A stretch of DNA of 64,000 nt, from assembly GCA_021646415.1 (NCBI GenBank), contig SOEU01000008.1:1-64000 (forward strand), written 5' to 3'. This DNA comes from Candidatus Brocadia sp. (GTDB lineage: Bacteria; Planctomycetota; Brocadiia; Brocadiales; Brocadiaceae). A program made the translations under genes and the position numbers. Of the stretch, positions 1 through 8,036 are shown one piece after another. The notes below the pieces were generated by a model. That model was given only the letters and a program-made list of their open reading frames with translations, was not told the DNA's origin and ran no database searches. Within the stretch, counting starts at the first letter, position 1. Every line of letters begins with the position of its first letter.

Positions 1-232
1 ATGTGATATCGATAGTCACTTATCATATTATTTCAGCTTGAAACAACTCGCTTTTGAAAAATAGTGCCTGCTAGGGTTTCTTTTTCAAACTTTTTTGTCA
101 AAGAACAGTTTCATTTGGCACAGTCTGGATGTTTATCCGTGCCACCCTTCCTGTATAAAATTCCCCGAATTTATTTCGGCATCTTGCCTTGGATGTAAGA
201 AGACCTCACATGGCGAAATTTATCATTGGTTT

Positions 233-2428
233 TTATATTACCCGTTCTAATTTCGCATATGCCAGCATGAGATGCTTTGTCCCACCGACATTAAAACTCA
301 CCTTGACGCTTGCCTTTTCATTGCTGCCGGAGACTTCCAGTATCCTTCCAATACCAAAAAGGGGGTGTCTGACCACTTCCCCGCTCGAAAACGAAAGAGA
401 ATTTCCTCCCGGTGTTGCGCTTGCCGGATTGGCGGTGTCTAAATCAAATTCAGATGGTGTGTCATGAAATGACGGGCTTTTATTGTAATACGTGTTATAA
501 GAATACTCACGATTTGTTTTATCAATCGCATCTACGATTTCATACGGTATCTCATCTAAAAACCGGGATGGCTTGCATACGTTCATTTGCCCGTATCGCA
601 TCCTGCGCTTGGCATGGGTAAGGAAGAGCTCCTTCATTGCCCGTGTGATGCCCACGTAACAAAGCCTTCGCTCTTCTTCAATTTCTTCATCTACGTCGTT
701 TGATTCGGAATGGGGCAACAACCCCTCCTCCATGCCGGTAAGAAAGACAACGGGGAATTCCAGTCCCTTTGCCGTGTGAAGTGTCATGAGGGTCACTGCT
801 TCAGCGGTATCTTCCAGTTCATCCACGTCGGAAACAAGCGCTACCTCCTCTAAAAACCCCTGTAAATCACCCTCTCCATAAGTTATGTCGTATTCATGAG
901 CGGCATTGACCAGTTCTTCCACGTTGGCGATACGGTCCTCCGATTCCTTTTCCCCGGATTCCCTGAGAAATGCAAAATAGTTTGTCCTTTCAATCACTCG
1001 TTTAATAATATCTTCTGCGGGTGATCTGGGCAGTTGCTGTAAACCGGAGATGAGTTCAGAAAATCTCTTTATTGCTAAGGCCGATTTACCCGTAATTTCT
1101 GGTATGGAGCCAACGTGTTGTATGGCATGAAAAAGACCTGTGCCTTGTGCAGCAGCCCAGTCTTTCAGCTTTTTCACGGTGGTATTTCCTATACCACGGG
1201 TAGGGGTATTGATGGTACGTTCCAGGGCCACCTCGTCATGTGGATTGATGCACAATCTCAGATAGGAAAGGATATCCTTTATTTCCTTCCTTTGATAAAA
1301 TTCAACACCACCAATAATTGTGTAAGCGATCCCGGAGTTTCTCAAAGAGATTTCCAGTACTCGGGACTGGGCATTGGTACGGTAAAATACCGCAATCTCA
1401 GAATATTTCATACCTCTGTTTTTCAGTTCTCTTATTAATCTGGCAATTTCATCTGCTTCACCGTGCTCGTCTTCACAGTAAACTACCTTGATCTTTTCTC
1501 CCAGGGTGTTTTCTGTCCACAGGGTCTTCTGTCTTCGGTATTTGTTCTGCTGAATCACACTGGAGGCCGCATGGAGGATGTGTTTCGTAGAGCGGTAATT
1601 CTGTTCTAACAACACCACTTTAGCATCGGGATAGTCCTTCTCAAAATCCATAATATTCCGGATATCCGCCCCGCGCCAGCCATAGATGGACTGGTCAGGG
1701 TCTCCCGTTACACAGATGTTTCTGTATCTGTTTGCCAGGAGACGGGTAATGGTATACTGGGAATAATTGGTGTCCTGATATTCGTCAATGAGGATAAACC
1801 TGAATTGGTCCTGGTACATCTCCAGAATATCGGGATGGGTCTTAAACAGCTCGATGGTTTTTATCAGGAGGTCGTCAAAATCCAGTGCATTATTGGCTTT
1901 AAGAAGAGCCTGATATTTTTTATAAATCTGGGAGACGTTGAGGTTGTAAAAGCCTGAAGCAGTCGAGCTAAAGGTTTCGGGGTCAACGAGTTTGTTTTTG
2001 GCATTGCTAATGGAGCTGATAACACTGCGGGGTTTCCACCGCGTGGTATCCAGTTGAAGCTCGGCCATAATGGACTTCACCCGGTTCAGTTGATCGGTCG
2101 TGTCGTAGATGCTAAAGTCCCTTGAATATCCGAGCCGGTCGATGTTGCGTCTCAGGATGCGTGAACACATCTTATGGAATGTAGAGACCCAGAGTCCTTT
2201 ATGTGATGAAAATTGCTTTACCCGTTCATACATCTCGTCAGCCGCCTTGTTGGTAAAGGTAATAGCAAGGATGTTGTGAGGCCTTACACCCTGCGACATC
2301 AGATAGCCGATGCGGCGTGTAATCACGCGTGTTTTCCCGCTCCCGGCTCCTGCCACCACCAAAAGAGGTCCTTCGATGTGGGTAATTGCCTCACGTTGCT
2401 TGTCGGTAACGTCTTGTAATAGTGACAT
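233..2428 (-). CDS. pcrA: ATP-dependent DNA helicase PcrA/UvrD (superfamily 1)
   Basis: 3'-5' SF1A DNA helicase acting in nucleotide excision repair and replication-fork upkeep. Motifs are in the family order: Walker A GAGSGKT near the N-terminus, motif II DEYQDTN, motif III around GDPDQSIYGWRGA, QNYRST, TLHTAKGLEFPVVF and the late motif VGITRA. The length (about 731 residues) is normal. The frame stays open 12 codons upstream to 2464, but I chose the ATG at 2428: homologues begin close to the Q-motif, a GGAAA stretch precedes this ATG, and the upstream codons lie within a dispersed repeat (2445-2573) also found at 55122. The gene is followed by 230 bp with no clear gene to the window edge. 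Confidence 0.95.
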   Translation of the reverse strand: MSLLQDVTDKQREAITHIEGPLLVVAGAGSGKTRVITRRIGYLMSQGVRPHNILAITFTNKAADEMYERVKQFSSHKGLWVSTFHKMCSRILRRNIDRLGYSRDFSIYDTTDQLNRVKSIMAELQLDTTRWKPRSVISSISNAKNKLVDPETFSSTASGFYNLNVSQIYKKYQALLKANNALDFDDLLIKTIELFKTHPDILEMYQDQFRFILIDEYQDTNYSQYTITRLLANRYRNICVTGDPDQSIYGWRGADIRNIMDFEKDYPDAKVVLLEQNYRSTKHILHAASSVIQQNKYRRQKTLWTENTLGEKIKVVYCEDEHGEADEIARLIRELKNRGMKYSEIAVFYRTNAQSRVLEISLRNSGIAYTIIGGVEFYQRKEIKDILSYLRLCINPHDEVALERTINTPTRGIGNTTVKKLKDWAAAQGTGLFHAIQHVGSIPEITGKSALAIKRFSELISGLQQLPRSPAEDIIKRVIERTNYFAFLRESGEKESEDRIANVEELVNAAHEYDITYGEGDLQGFLEEVALVSDVDELEDTAEAVTLMTLHTAKGLEFPVVFLTGMEEGLLPHSESNDVDEEIEEERRLCYVGITRAMKELFLTHAKRRMRYGQMNVCKPSRFLDEIPYEIVDAIDKTNREYSYNTYYNKSPSFHDTPSEFDLDTANPASATPGGNSLSFSSGEVVRHPLFGIGRILEVSGSNEKASVKVSFNVGGTKHLMLAYAKLERVI

Positions 2429-2444
2429 AGTATTTTCCAAAGAT

Positions 2445-2573
2445 AATTTTGATATTTTCAGCAAAAAGATGAATAAAATTAACCCTGTCAGGGTTTAAAA
2501 CCCTGACAGGGTTGACTCACGAATTTCGTGCTTCGGATTTTGTCTTTTCCGACTTGTTTGGGTTAGGAATTAT
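2445..2573. repeat. Dispersed repeat with 33-bp palindrome, copy 1
   Basis: About 129 bp closely matching 55122-55252. Both copies contain a 33-bp palindrome (2481-2513 here) with 16-bp arms AACCCTGTCAGGGTTT around one central A, and the same flank running into TTTCGTGCTTCGG. Similarity continues on both sides of the palindrome, so this is a mobile-type intergenic element rather than a simple terminator. It touches the 5' end of pcrA. No coding content was found. Confidence 0.8.
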
Positions 2574-2634
2574 TATAGTTATTCATTCGAAAATGACATA
2601 CTGTGTAAAAGCATATTCCTGTTGGTGACTTAGT

Positions 2635-2664
2635 GTGGTGTCAGGAGTTAACTCCTGACACCAC
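2635..2664. repeat. Perfect 30-bp palindrome
   Basis: Arms GTGGTGTCAGGAGTT and its exact reverse complement with no loop. It lies between pcrA and the methyltransferase gene and is followed by short repeats of the type ATCTGTG. It has no T-tract, so it looks like a dispersed palindromic element rather than a classical terminator. Confidence 0.7.
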
Positions 2665-2731
2665 AAAATCTGTGAAATTTAATAATCCAAAAATCTGTGC
2701 AATCTGAGAAATCTGTGGTTCTAAACGTTTT

Positions 2732-3397
2732 TTATTTCTTTGCAATCAGGCTCGCAACGGCTTTTTTGTTGTTTAAAACCAGTTCCCGGTAATAAATAAC
2801 TTTAAGGTCCTTGAAGAGGTTTAAAAGTTCATTCGGTTTCAATAAGTAATCCTTATTTTTCGGGCCTTCGAATCCGCGTTCCCAATTTTCTATGGTATAG
2901 GTCTCGTAAATAATCATCCCTCCCGGTTTTAGCGCCTCTTTCATCTGAGGAATGAGGTCGCGTTGCAGATAATAAAAACACGCTATCACATCATAGGTAG
3001 CTTTGGGCAATTGGTAAGTCTCTAAATCAGAGACAAAGGCATGGATCGCGACATTGTGTTCCCTTGCCAGTTCTTTGGCTTTTTTAACAGCTATTTCTGA
3101 GATATCACAACCATCCACCGCAAACCCGTTTTTTGCCAGGAACACAGCATTCCTTCCCTCACCCATGGCAATATCCAGTGCCTTTCCCCGGGGCAGGATG
3201 TCAATATGCTCTTTTAAGAATTCAACCGGTTCTTTACCAAAGATATAAGTCTCCGTTTCGTATTTCTTATCCCAAAAAAGTTTGTCCTGGTTATTTGCAA
3301 ACAACGACAATAAAGTGCTTCCGATAAGAACGTAAAAAACCATTATATACAAAAAAAAGATGGAAGAAGGAATAGATTTTTTAATAATAAATTTCAT
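2732..3397 (-). CDS. Membrane-anchored class I SAM methyltransferase (TehB-like)
   Basis: 221 residues. An N-terminal hydrophobic segment (about residues 12-34) should anchor it in a membrane or act as an uncleaved signal. The rest is a Rossmann-type methyltransferase: motif I is ALDIAMGEGRNAVFLA, followed by an acidic strand end (DGCDIS), a DVIACFYYL strand and LKPGGMIIYET. This resembles the TehB/methyltransferase-25 group, which includes tellurite and thiopurine methyltransferases, but the substrate cannot be read from the sequence. The gene begins 4 bp after the purD stop, so the two are probably cotranscribed. A hydrophobic leader is unusual for this family. Confidence 0.75.
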   Translation of the reverse strand: MKFIIKKSIPSSIFFLYIMVFYVLIGSTLLSLFANNQDKLFWDKKYETETYIFGKEPVEFLKEHIDILPRGKALDIAMGEGRNAVFLAKNGFAVDGCDISEIAVKKAKELAREHNVAIHAFVSDLETYQLPKATYDVIACFYYLQRDLIPQMKEALKPGGMIIYETYTIENWERGFEGPKNKDYLLKPNELLNLFKDLKVIYYRELVLNNKKAVASLIAKK

Positions 3398-3401
3398 TTC
3401 A

Positions 3402-4679
3402 CTAAGTCTTTAGATAAATGGCCTTTGCGCCAATATCTCTTCGATAATGCGCCCCCTCGAAAGATAATTTTTGAATTGCACCATAAACGGTCTTCTGCGC
3501 CTCTGGTATATTTTTTCCCAAAGCCGTGACCGCCAGCACCCGCCCGCCATTGGTTATAACCTTGCCATATTTCATGGAGGTCCCAGCATGAAAGACCTGG
3601 ACATTATCCAGTCCTCTTACTGTTTCCAGTCCCGAAATGGGAAACCCCTTTTCATATTTATCGGGGTAGCCCTTAGAGGCCATAACTACGCATATGGAGG
3701 CGCCGTTATCCCATTCAATTTCAGTATCTTCTAAAGTATTCTTTCCCGTTGATAACAGGAGCGGGACCAAATCACTCTTCATTCTCATGAGAAGTACCTG
3801 AGTCTCGGGGTCACCAAATCGGGCATTAAATTCAAGCACTTTTGGGCCGGTGCTTGTGATTATTAATCCTGCATAAATGACACCGCTATAAGGTCGGTTT
3901 TCTCTCTTCATGGCATGAATGATGGGTACCAGGATATTTTCCTCTATGGAAAGCTGCATATCTTCTGTAATCGATGGTACGGGTGTGTATGCTCCCATAC
4001 CGCCGGTGTTAGGCCCCTTGTCACCATCATAAATGGCCTTGTGGTCTTGCACAGATGGAAGGGGTAAAATGGTATTTCCATCGGTAATTGCAAGCATGGA
4101 GACCTCTTCTCCTGAAAGAAACTCTTCGATGACGACCTTGTCACCCGCGCATCCAAAGATTTTTTCCTTCATGATATCGTCTATGTGTTTGCTGGCCTCT
4201 TCCAATGTCTTACAGATAAAAACACCTTTTCCCTTGGCCAAACCATCGGCTTTAACAACCAAAGGGAATTCGCATGCCGACAGATGTTTTTTTGCCTGCT
4301 TTAAATCTTCAAAGACCTTAAAATCGGCAGTAGGGATGCCGTGTTTTCTCATAAGGGTTTTTGCAAAGACCTTGCTTCCCTCGAGAATCGATGCTCTTTT
4401 ATTGGGTCCAAATATATTCAGATGTCCATCCCTGAATCTGTCGACGATGCCGGCCATTAAAGCATCTTCTGGACCAACAATGGTCAGCTCTATTTTTTGT
4501 TTGACGGCGAAGTTGTAAAGACCATCAATATTTTCTGCCTCTATATCAATGCATTCAGCAACTTCTGCAATTCCCGGATTTCCCGGTGCGCAGAAAATTC
4601 GTTTTACCAGTGGCGATTGTGCAATTTTCCATGCAAGTGCGTGTTCTCGTCCTCCGCTTCCAATAATCAATATTTTCAT
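3402..4679 (-). CDS. purD: Phosphoribosylamine-glycine ligase (GARS)
   Basis: Catalyses ATP-dependent ligation of glycine to phosphoribosylamine in de novo purine synthesis. The N-terminal domain starts with the typical KILIIGSGGREHALAWK, followed by APGNPG. The ATP-grasp domain has VVKADGLAKGKGV and the signature GPNTGGMGAYTPVP, then EFNARFGDPETQ. 425 residues is the normal single-domain length. The ATG at 4679 gives the family N-terminus exactly. The methyltransferase gene follows 4 bp downstream. Confidence 0.97.
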   Translation of the reverse strand: MKILIIGSGGREHALAWKIAQSPLVKRIFCAPGNPGIAEVAECIDIEAENIDGLYNFAVKQKIELTIVGPEDALMAGIVDRFRDGHLNIFGPNKRASILEGSKVFAKTLMRKHGIPTADFKVFEDLKQAKKHLSACEFPLVVKADGLAKGKGVFICKTLEEASKHIDDIMKEKIFGCAGDKVVIEEFLSGEEVSMLAITDGNTILPLPSVQDHKAIYDGDKGPNTGGMGAYTPVPSITEDMQLSIEENILVPIIHAMKRENRPYSGVIYAGLIITSTGPKVLEFNARFGDPETQVLLMRMKSDLVPLLLSTGKNTLEDTEIEWDNGASICVVMASKGYPDKYEKGFPISGLETVRGLDNVQVFHAGTSMKYGKVITNGGRVLAVTALGKNIPEAQKTVYGAIQKLSFEGAHYRRDIGAKAIYLKT

Positions 4680-4710
4680 TTGGTTTTCTACCTTAATTGT
4701 TTATCAAATA

Positions 4711-4761
4711 ACAATGAGTCCCGAAGGGACGAAAGAGTATAGCCAGGGGTAAAGCCCTGGG
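4711..4761. repeat. Intergenic element with two short hairpins
   Basis: Contains GTCCCGAAGGGAC and, shortly after, CCAGGGGTAAAGCCCTGG. I have seen this paired-hairpin arrangement (hairpin, GAAAGAGTATAGCC, hairpin) as a dispersed intergenic element in other bacterial genomes; this is recall, not a search. It lies between purD and the tRNA promoter. Confidence 0.55.
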
Positions 4762-4842
4762 GAAGAAATCATTGTGTTTTTATCTGGGCCGTCGCAACTA
4801 TTGTATCAAAATAGGTGTGTAAAAAGGAAAGTTTTTTTATTC

Positions 4843-4870
4843 TTGACAGTTCGGCATGGACTGATATACT
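4843..4870 (+). promoter_or_regulatory. Sigma-70 type promoter for the tRNA gene
   Basis: TTGACA at 4843-4848 and TATACT at 4865-4870 with a 16-bp spacer, about 60 bp upstream of the plus-strand initiator tRNA. The neighbouring genes are on the minus strand, so this promoter most likely serves only the tRNA. Confidence 0.75.
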
Positions 4871-4930
4871 GATGAAAATACTACTTAGTGATGAATGGAA
4901 TATCTGGTGAAGTAAATATTTGCACAATAA

Positions 4931-5007
<77 letters not shown>

Positions 5008-5087
5008 ATAAAATTAAGGGTTTGCGGTTACGCCGTACTCTTTTTTCATGTAGGTGTGATAATTAGATTATTGTACGAATTTTTTAC

Positions 5088-6665
5088 CTATTCCTGCTTC
5101 TGGAAAACAACGCTGTATTTCTTTCCAAACCATCTTTTCTTCAGGGTATAAACGGTAACAGAGTTACGGCCTTTCTTCTTGGATTCAAATAAAGCTTTGT
5201 CTGCAAAGGTAATAAGATCATCTTTCGTAAAAGTATCTACAGCGGGCTTTATTTCTGCTACACCGAAACTTGCCGTAACATGATATTTTTTGTTATTGTT
5301 GATAAAGATGTGCATAGCAATTGATTCACGTAATTTTTCCGCCACGGACTGAGCTTCTTGCCCGGTCGTTTCAACAAGAACAATTGCGAATTCTTCGCCG
5401 CCATAACGAGCGATTATATCATAGTCCCGTAGTGATTTTTTCATTAATTTGCACAATTCTGTTAAAATAAAATCACCGGTTTGATGTCCATATTTATCAT
5501 TAAAACTTTTGAAATAATCGACATCTGCCAGTATGATGCTGAGATTTGAGTTTTTGCGGGCTGCCAGGTTAATTTCCTTTTCAAGAAGGTTTTGGAAATA
5601 GGCGTGATTGTATACTTTTGTTAAGCTATCCAGGTGTGCAAGTCTTTCAAGGATTTTGTTTTTTTCCTGAAGCTCTTTGGTGAGTTTTTGCAATTGTACT
5701 TTGGCGGCAACGAGTTCTCTGTTCATTTGATCATATGTCATATTTATAATACTCAGGGCCGCATTGGCTTCCAGCAGGATTTCCTCAATTGATTTGTGAT
5801 CTTTGGTATGAAAGCCAAATAAACTGGTAGCCTCTGTTATTTCTGAGACAACGTGTTCTAGTATCTTCCCGATGGTCTTATCAGTGAAGCCAAGCATTGT
5901 CTTGGATTCGTTCACAAATTTTTGGTGGTACATCTGGGGTTTATTCGAGTAGAGAATGTTGACAATCATTCCTGACAAATAGACAATATCAATGGCGAGC
6001 TTAAGCTTTTTATCGTTCCCTTTATAGTCTTTTGGACAATGGTGGTATTGAACAGGAGTAAACAATACAGGGGGGAACCCCCAATTTTTAGAGACCTCGT
6101 ATCCAATGAATGTATGGTTTGCTCCGATCAATTGCTCTTCCAGTTCAGTGATGCCTTTTTTACTGTTGGATATCTCTGATAAGACCTGATTATATTGTTG
6201 CGGAAACGAAAGTGCCAGAATTAATATTCCGATATTTTGTAACAGTCCGGCAATGAAAATTTCTTCCCAATCGAATTTGGTAATCTCTGACATAATAAGT
6301 TTCGCAGCGACAGCACCAGACAGGGATTGTTCCCAAAATTGCTCATAGTTAAAAATATCTTTTTTCTCCCCTGATGTTATTGAAAAAAAAGAAAAGGAAA
6401 GAACAAGACTTCGAATTGCATTTATTCCAATTCTCGATACAGCCTGTTGTATCGTGCTTATCTTACAAGGAAAATTATAAAAAGCCGAATTAGCTATTTT
6501 GAGTACTTTTGCTGATAGTGAGGCATCCATGGAGATAAGTTCTGCAATATCTCTCATGCCAGTTTCTTCTTTCGAAGAGACTGAAATAAGTTTACACGCT
6601 ACTGTTGGTAAGGTAGGCAAAGAAGGTGATTTCAAAACAATCTTTAAGACGTCATTCTTTGTCAT
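5088..6665 (-). CDS. HDOD domain-diguanylate cyclase (GGDEF) protein
   Basis: 525 residues. An HDOD domain (about 10-220, starting SPSLPTLPTVACKL) is followed by a helical linker and a C-terminal GGDEF domain (about 355-510). The active-site loop is RYGGEEF (GGEEF at 422-426). The RxxD product-inhibition site RDYD lies five residues before it, so active and feedback-inhibited c-di-GMP synthesis is likely. There is no transmembrane segment, so it is cytoplasmic. It is the last gene of a minus-strand signalling block with two receiver proteins and a hybrid kinase. The HDOD ligand is unknown. Confidence 0.9.
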   Translation of the reverse strand: MTKNDVLKIVLKSPSLPTLPTVACKLISVSSKEETGMRDIAELISMDASLSAKVLKIANSAFYNFPCKISTIQQAVSRIGINAIRSLVLSFSFFSITSGEKKDIFNYEQFWEQSLSGAVAAKLIMSEITKFDWEEIFIAGLLQNIGILILALSFPQQYNQVLSEISNSKKGITELEEQLIGANHTFIGYEVSKNWGFPPVLFTPVQYHHCPKDYKGNDKKLKLAIDIVYLSGMIVNILYSNKPQMYHQKFVNESKTMLGFTDKTIGKILEHVVSEITEATSLFGFHTKDHKSIEEILLEANAALSIINMTYDQMNRELVAAKVQLQKLTKELQEKNKILERLAHLDSLTKVYNHAYFQNLLEKEINLAARKNSNLSIILADVDYFKSFNDKYGHQTGDFILTELCKLMKKSLRDYDIIARYGGEEFAIVLVETTGQEAQSVAEKLRESIAMHIFINNNKKYHVTASFGVAEIKPAVDTFTKDDLITFADKALFESKKKGRNSVTVYTLKKRWFGKKYSVVFQKQE

Positions 6666-6833
6666 AGTCCGATTCTTTGTAAAGCTAGAAAAATGGCAAA
6701 TGGCACAACTGTAAGACCATGCATTTCTTTACAAAACAAGAAAGTTCTATGGTAATTAGTAATATTTCACATCCTTTTGTAAATAGTATTATCGGTTAAA
6801 AAAGGCGATATTTTATAAAAATTTTATTTGAAT

Positions 6834-7565
6834 TCATGTATTTTCCTTTTTTACAATTAATGTAATACCGACGATATTTCCGTGCTCATCGAATATCTTT
6901 GTCATCCTGGCATTTGCAGGAAGGGGGTGTTGAGTATTTGAAGGCAATATCTGAAAATCTGTGGTTTTTTCTTGAATATTCCTGAGGGTATCCATGGATA
7001 TGGACAATTTCATACGTGATAGATGAGCCAGGAGATCCATATCTTCGGTGTCGGCCTGGATATGTAAAAGTTCTTGTGCTGTCTGATTCATGTTCTTTAT
7101 TTTCCATTGTCCATCGGTAACAACTACACCTTCCGCCAGACCAGATAAGATCGTGTCCAATACCGGCGTTTCATCCTTTTTTTTGGTTGGCTGTCTCATG
7201 CGGAGCAGCGATTTTACCCTGGCAAGGAGTTCTGTTTTATTAAAGGGTTTACTGATGAAGTCATCGGCGCCTGCTTCAATTCCCTTGATACGATCGTCCA
7301 TTTCATGCAAGGCGGTAATCATTACGATAGGTATGTTTTTTGTTGTCCCATCAGCACGCAACTTCCGGCACACCTCGTATCCAGTTAACCTCGGCATCAT
7401 AATATCCAGTAATATTAAGTCGGGATTTTCCGTTTTTGCTTTTTCTAATGCTTCTTCACCGTCATATGCCTCAATTACATCATACTCGGACGCTGTCAGA
7501 ATCACTCTGAGCAGTTTTACATTTTGTTTGATATCATCAGCCACTAATATTTTTGCCTTGTCCAT
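6834..7565 (-). CDS. Response regulator with C-terminal PAS-like domain
   Basis: 243 residues. The receiver domain (1-120) has acidic pair D10-D11, phosphoacceptor D54 in LILLDIMMP and the conserved Lys in FISKPF. A linker leads to a PAS-like fold (about 138-240; VLDTILSGLAEGVVVTDGQWKI, then EHGNIVGITLIVK). No output domain for DNA binding or catalysis is visible, so it probably passes its signal to a partner protein. It starts 3 bp after the stop of the upstream CheY-like gene, indicating one operon. Confidence 0.88.
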   Translation of the reverse strand: MDKAKILVADDIKQNVKLLRVILTASEYDVIEAYDGEEALEKAKTENPDLILLDIMMPRLTGYEVCRKLRADGTTKNIPIVMITALHEMDDRIKGIEAGADDFISKPFNKTELLARVKSLLRMRQPTKKKDETPVLDTILSGLAEGVVVTDGQWKIKNMNQTAQELLHIQADTEDMDLLAHLSRMKLSISMDTLRNIQEKTTDFQILPSNTQHPLPANARMTKIFDEHGNIVGITLIVKKENT

Positions 7566-7568
7566 ATC

Positions 7569-7940
7569 CTATTTTTTAATATATTTTTCTATGATGAGCG
7601 GCAGCTCCTGTGTGTTGATAGGTTTACTAACATAAGCATTACAGCCCGTATCTAAGATTTTTTGTTCGTCTCCTTTCATGGCATAAGCGGTTACGGCGAT
7701 AATGGGGATGTCTTTTGTAATTGCGTCTGCCTTGATTTGTTTCACCAGGGTAAGGCCGTCTATTCCAGGAAGTTGGATATCCATAAGAATAATATCCGGT
7801 TTTTGATTCTTTAAAATGGCTAATGCTTCTTCACCGGTGATTGCCTCGATCACATTGTATCCCTTTGCCTTAAGTACTACACGCATGAGTTTTCGGTTTT
7901 TTTCATTGTCTTCTACAACCATTACATTTTTGCCAGACAT
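7569..7940 (-). CDS. Single-domain response regulator (CheY/DivK-like)
   Basis: About 123 residues forming only a receiver domain: acidic residues E10-D11, phosphoacceptor D54 in IILMDIQLPG, conserved Thr in AVTAYAM and Lys in YVSKPI. I start at the ATG at 7940 because AAGGGA lies just upstream; the open frame to 7973 has no better site. It lies downstream of the hybrid kinase gene and just ahead of the REC-PAS gene, so it is a likely phosphotransfer partner of that kinase. Confidence 0.9.
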   Translation of the reverse strand: MSGKNVMVVEDNEKNRKLMRVVLKAKGYNVIEAITGEEALAILKNQKPDIILMDIQLPGIDGLTLVKQIKADAITKDIPIIAVTAYAMKGDEQKILDTGCNAYVSKPINTQELPLIIEKYIKK

Positions 7941-8036
7941 ATAATTTCCCTTATCGAATGACGGATTATTCAATATTTAACCACAGAGACACTGGTATGC
8001 ACAGAAAAAAAATACTAATTTCGGGTTTAGAACTTA

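Noticed and set aside
2429-2464. Longer N-terminus for PcrA
   Set aside because: These codons lie in a dispersed repeat and lack a ribosome site; the ATG at 2428 fits homologues.
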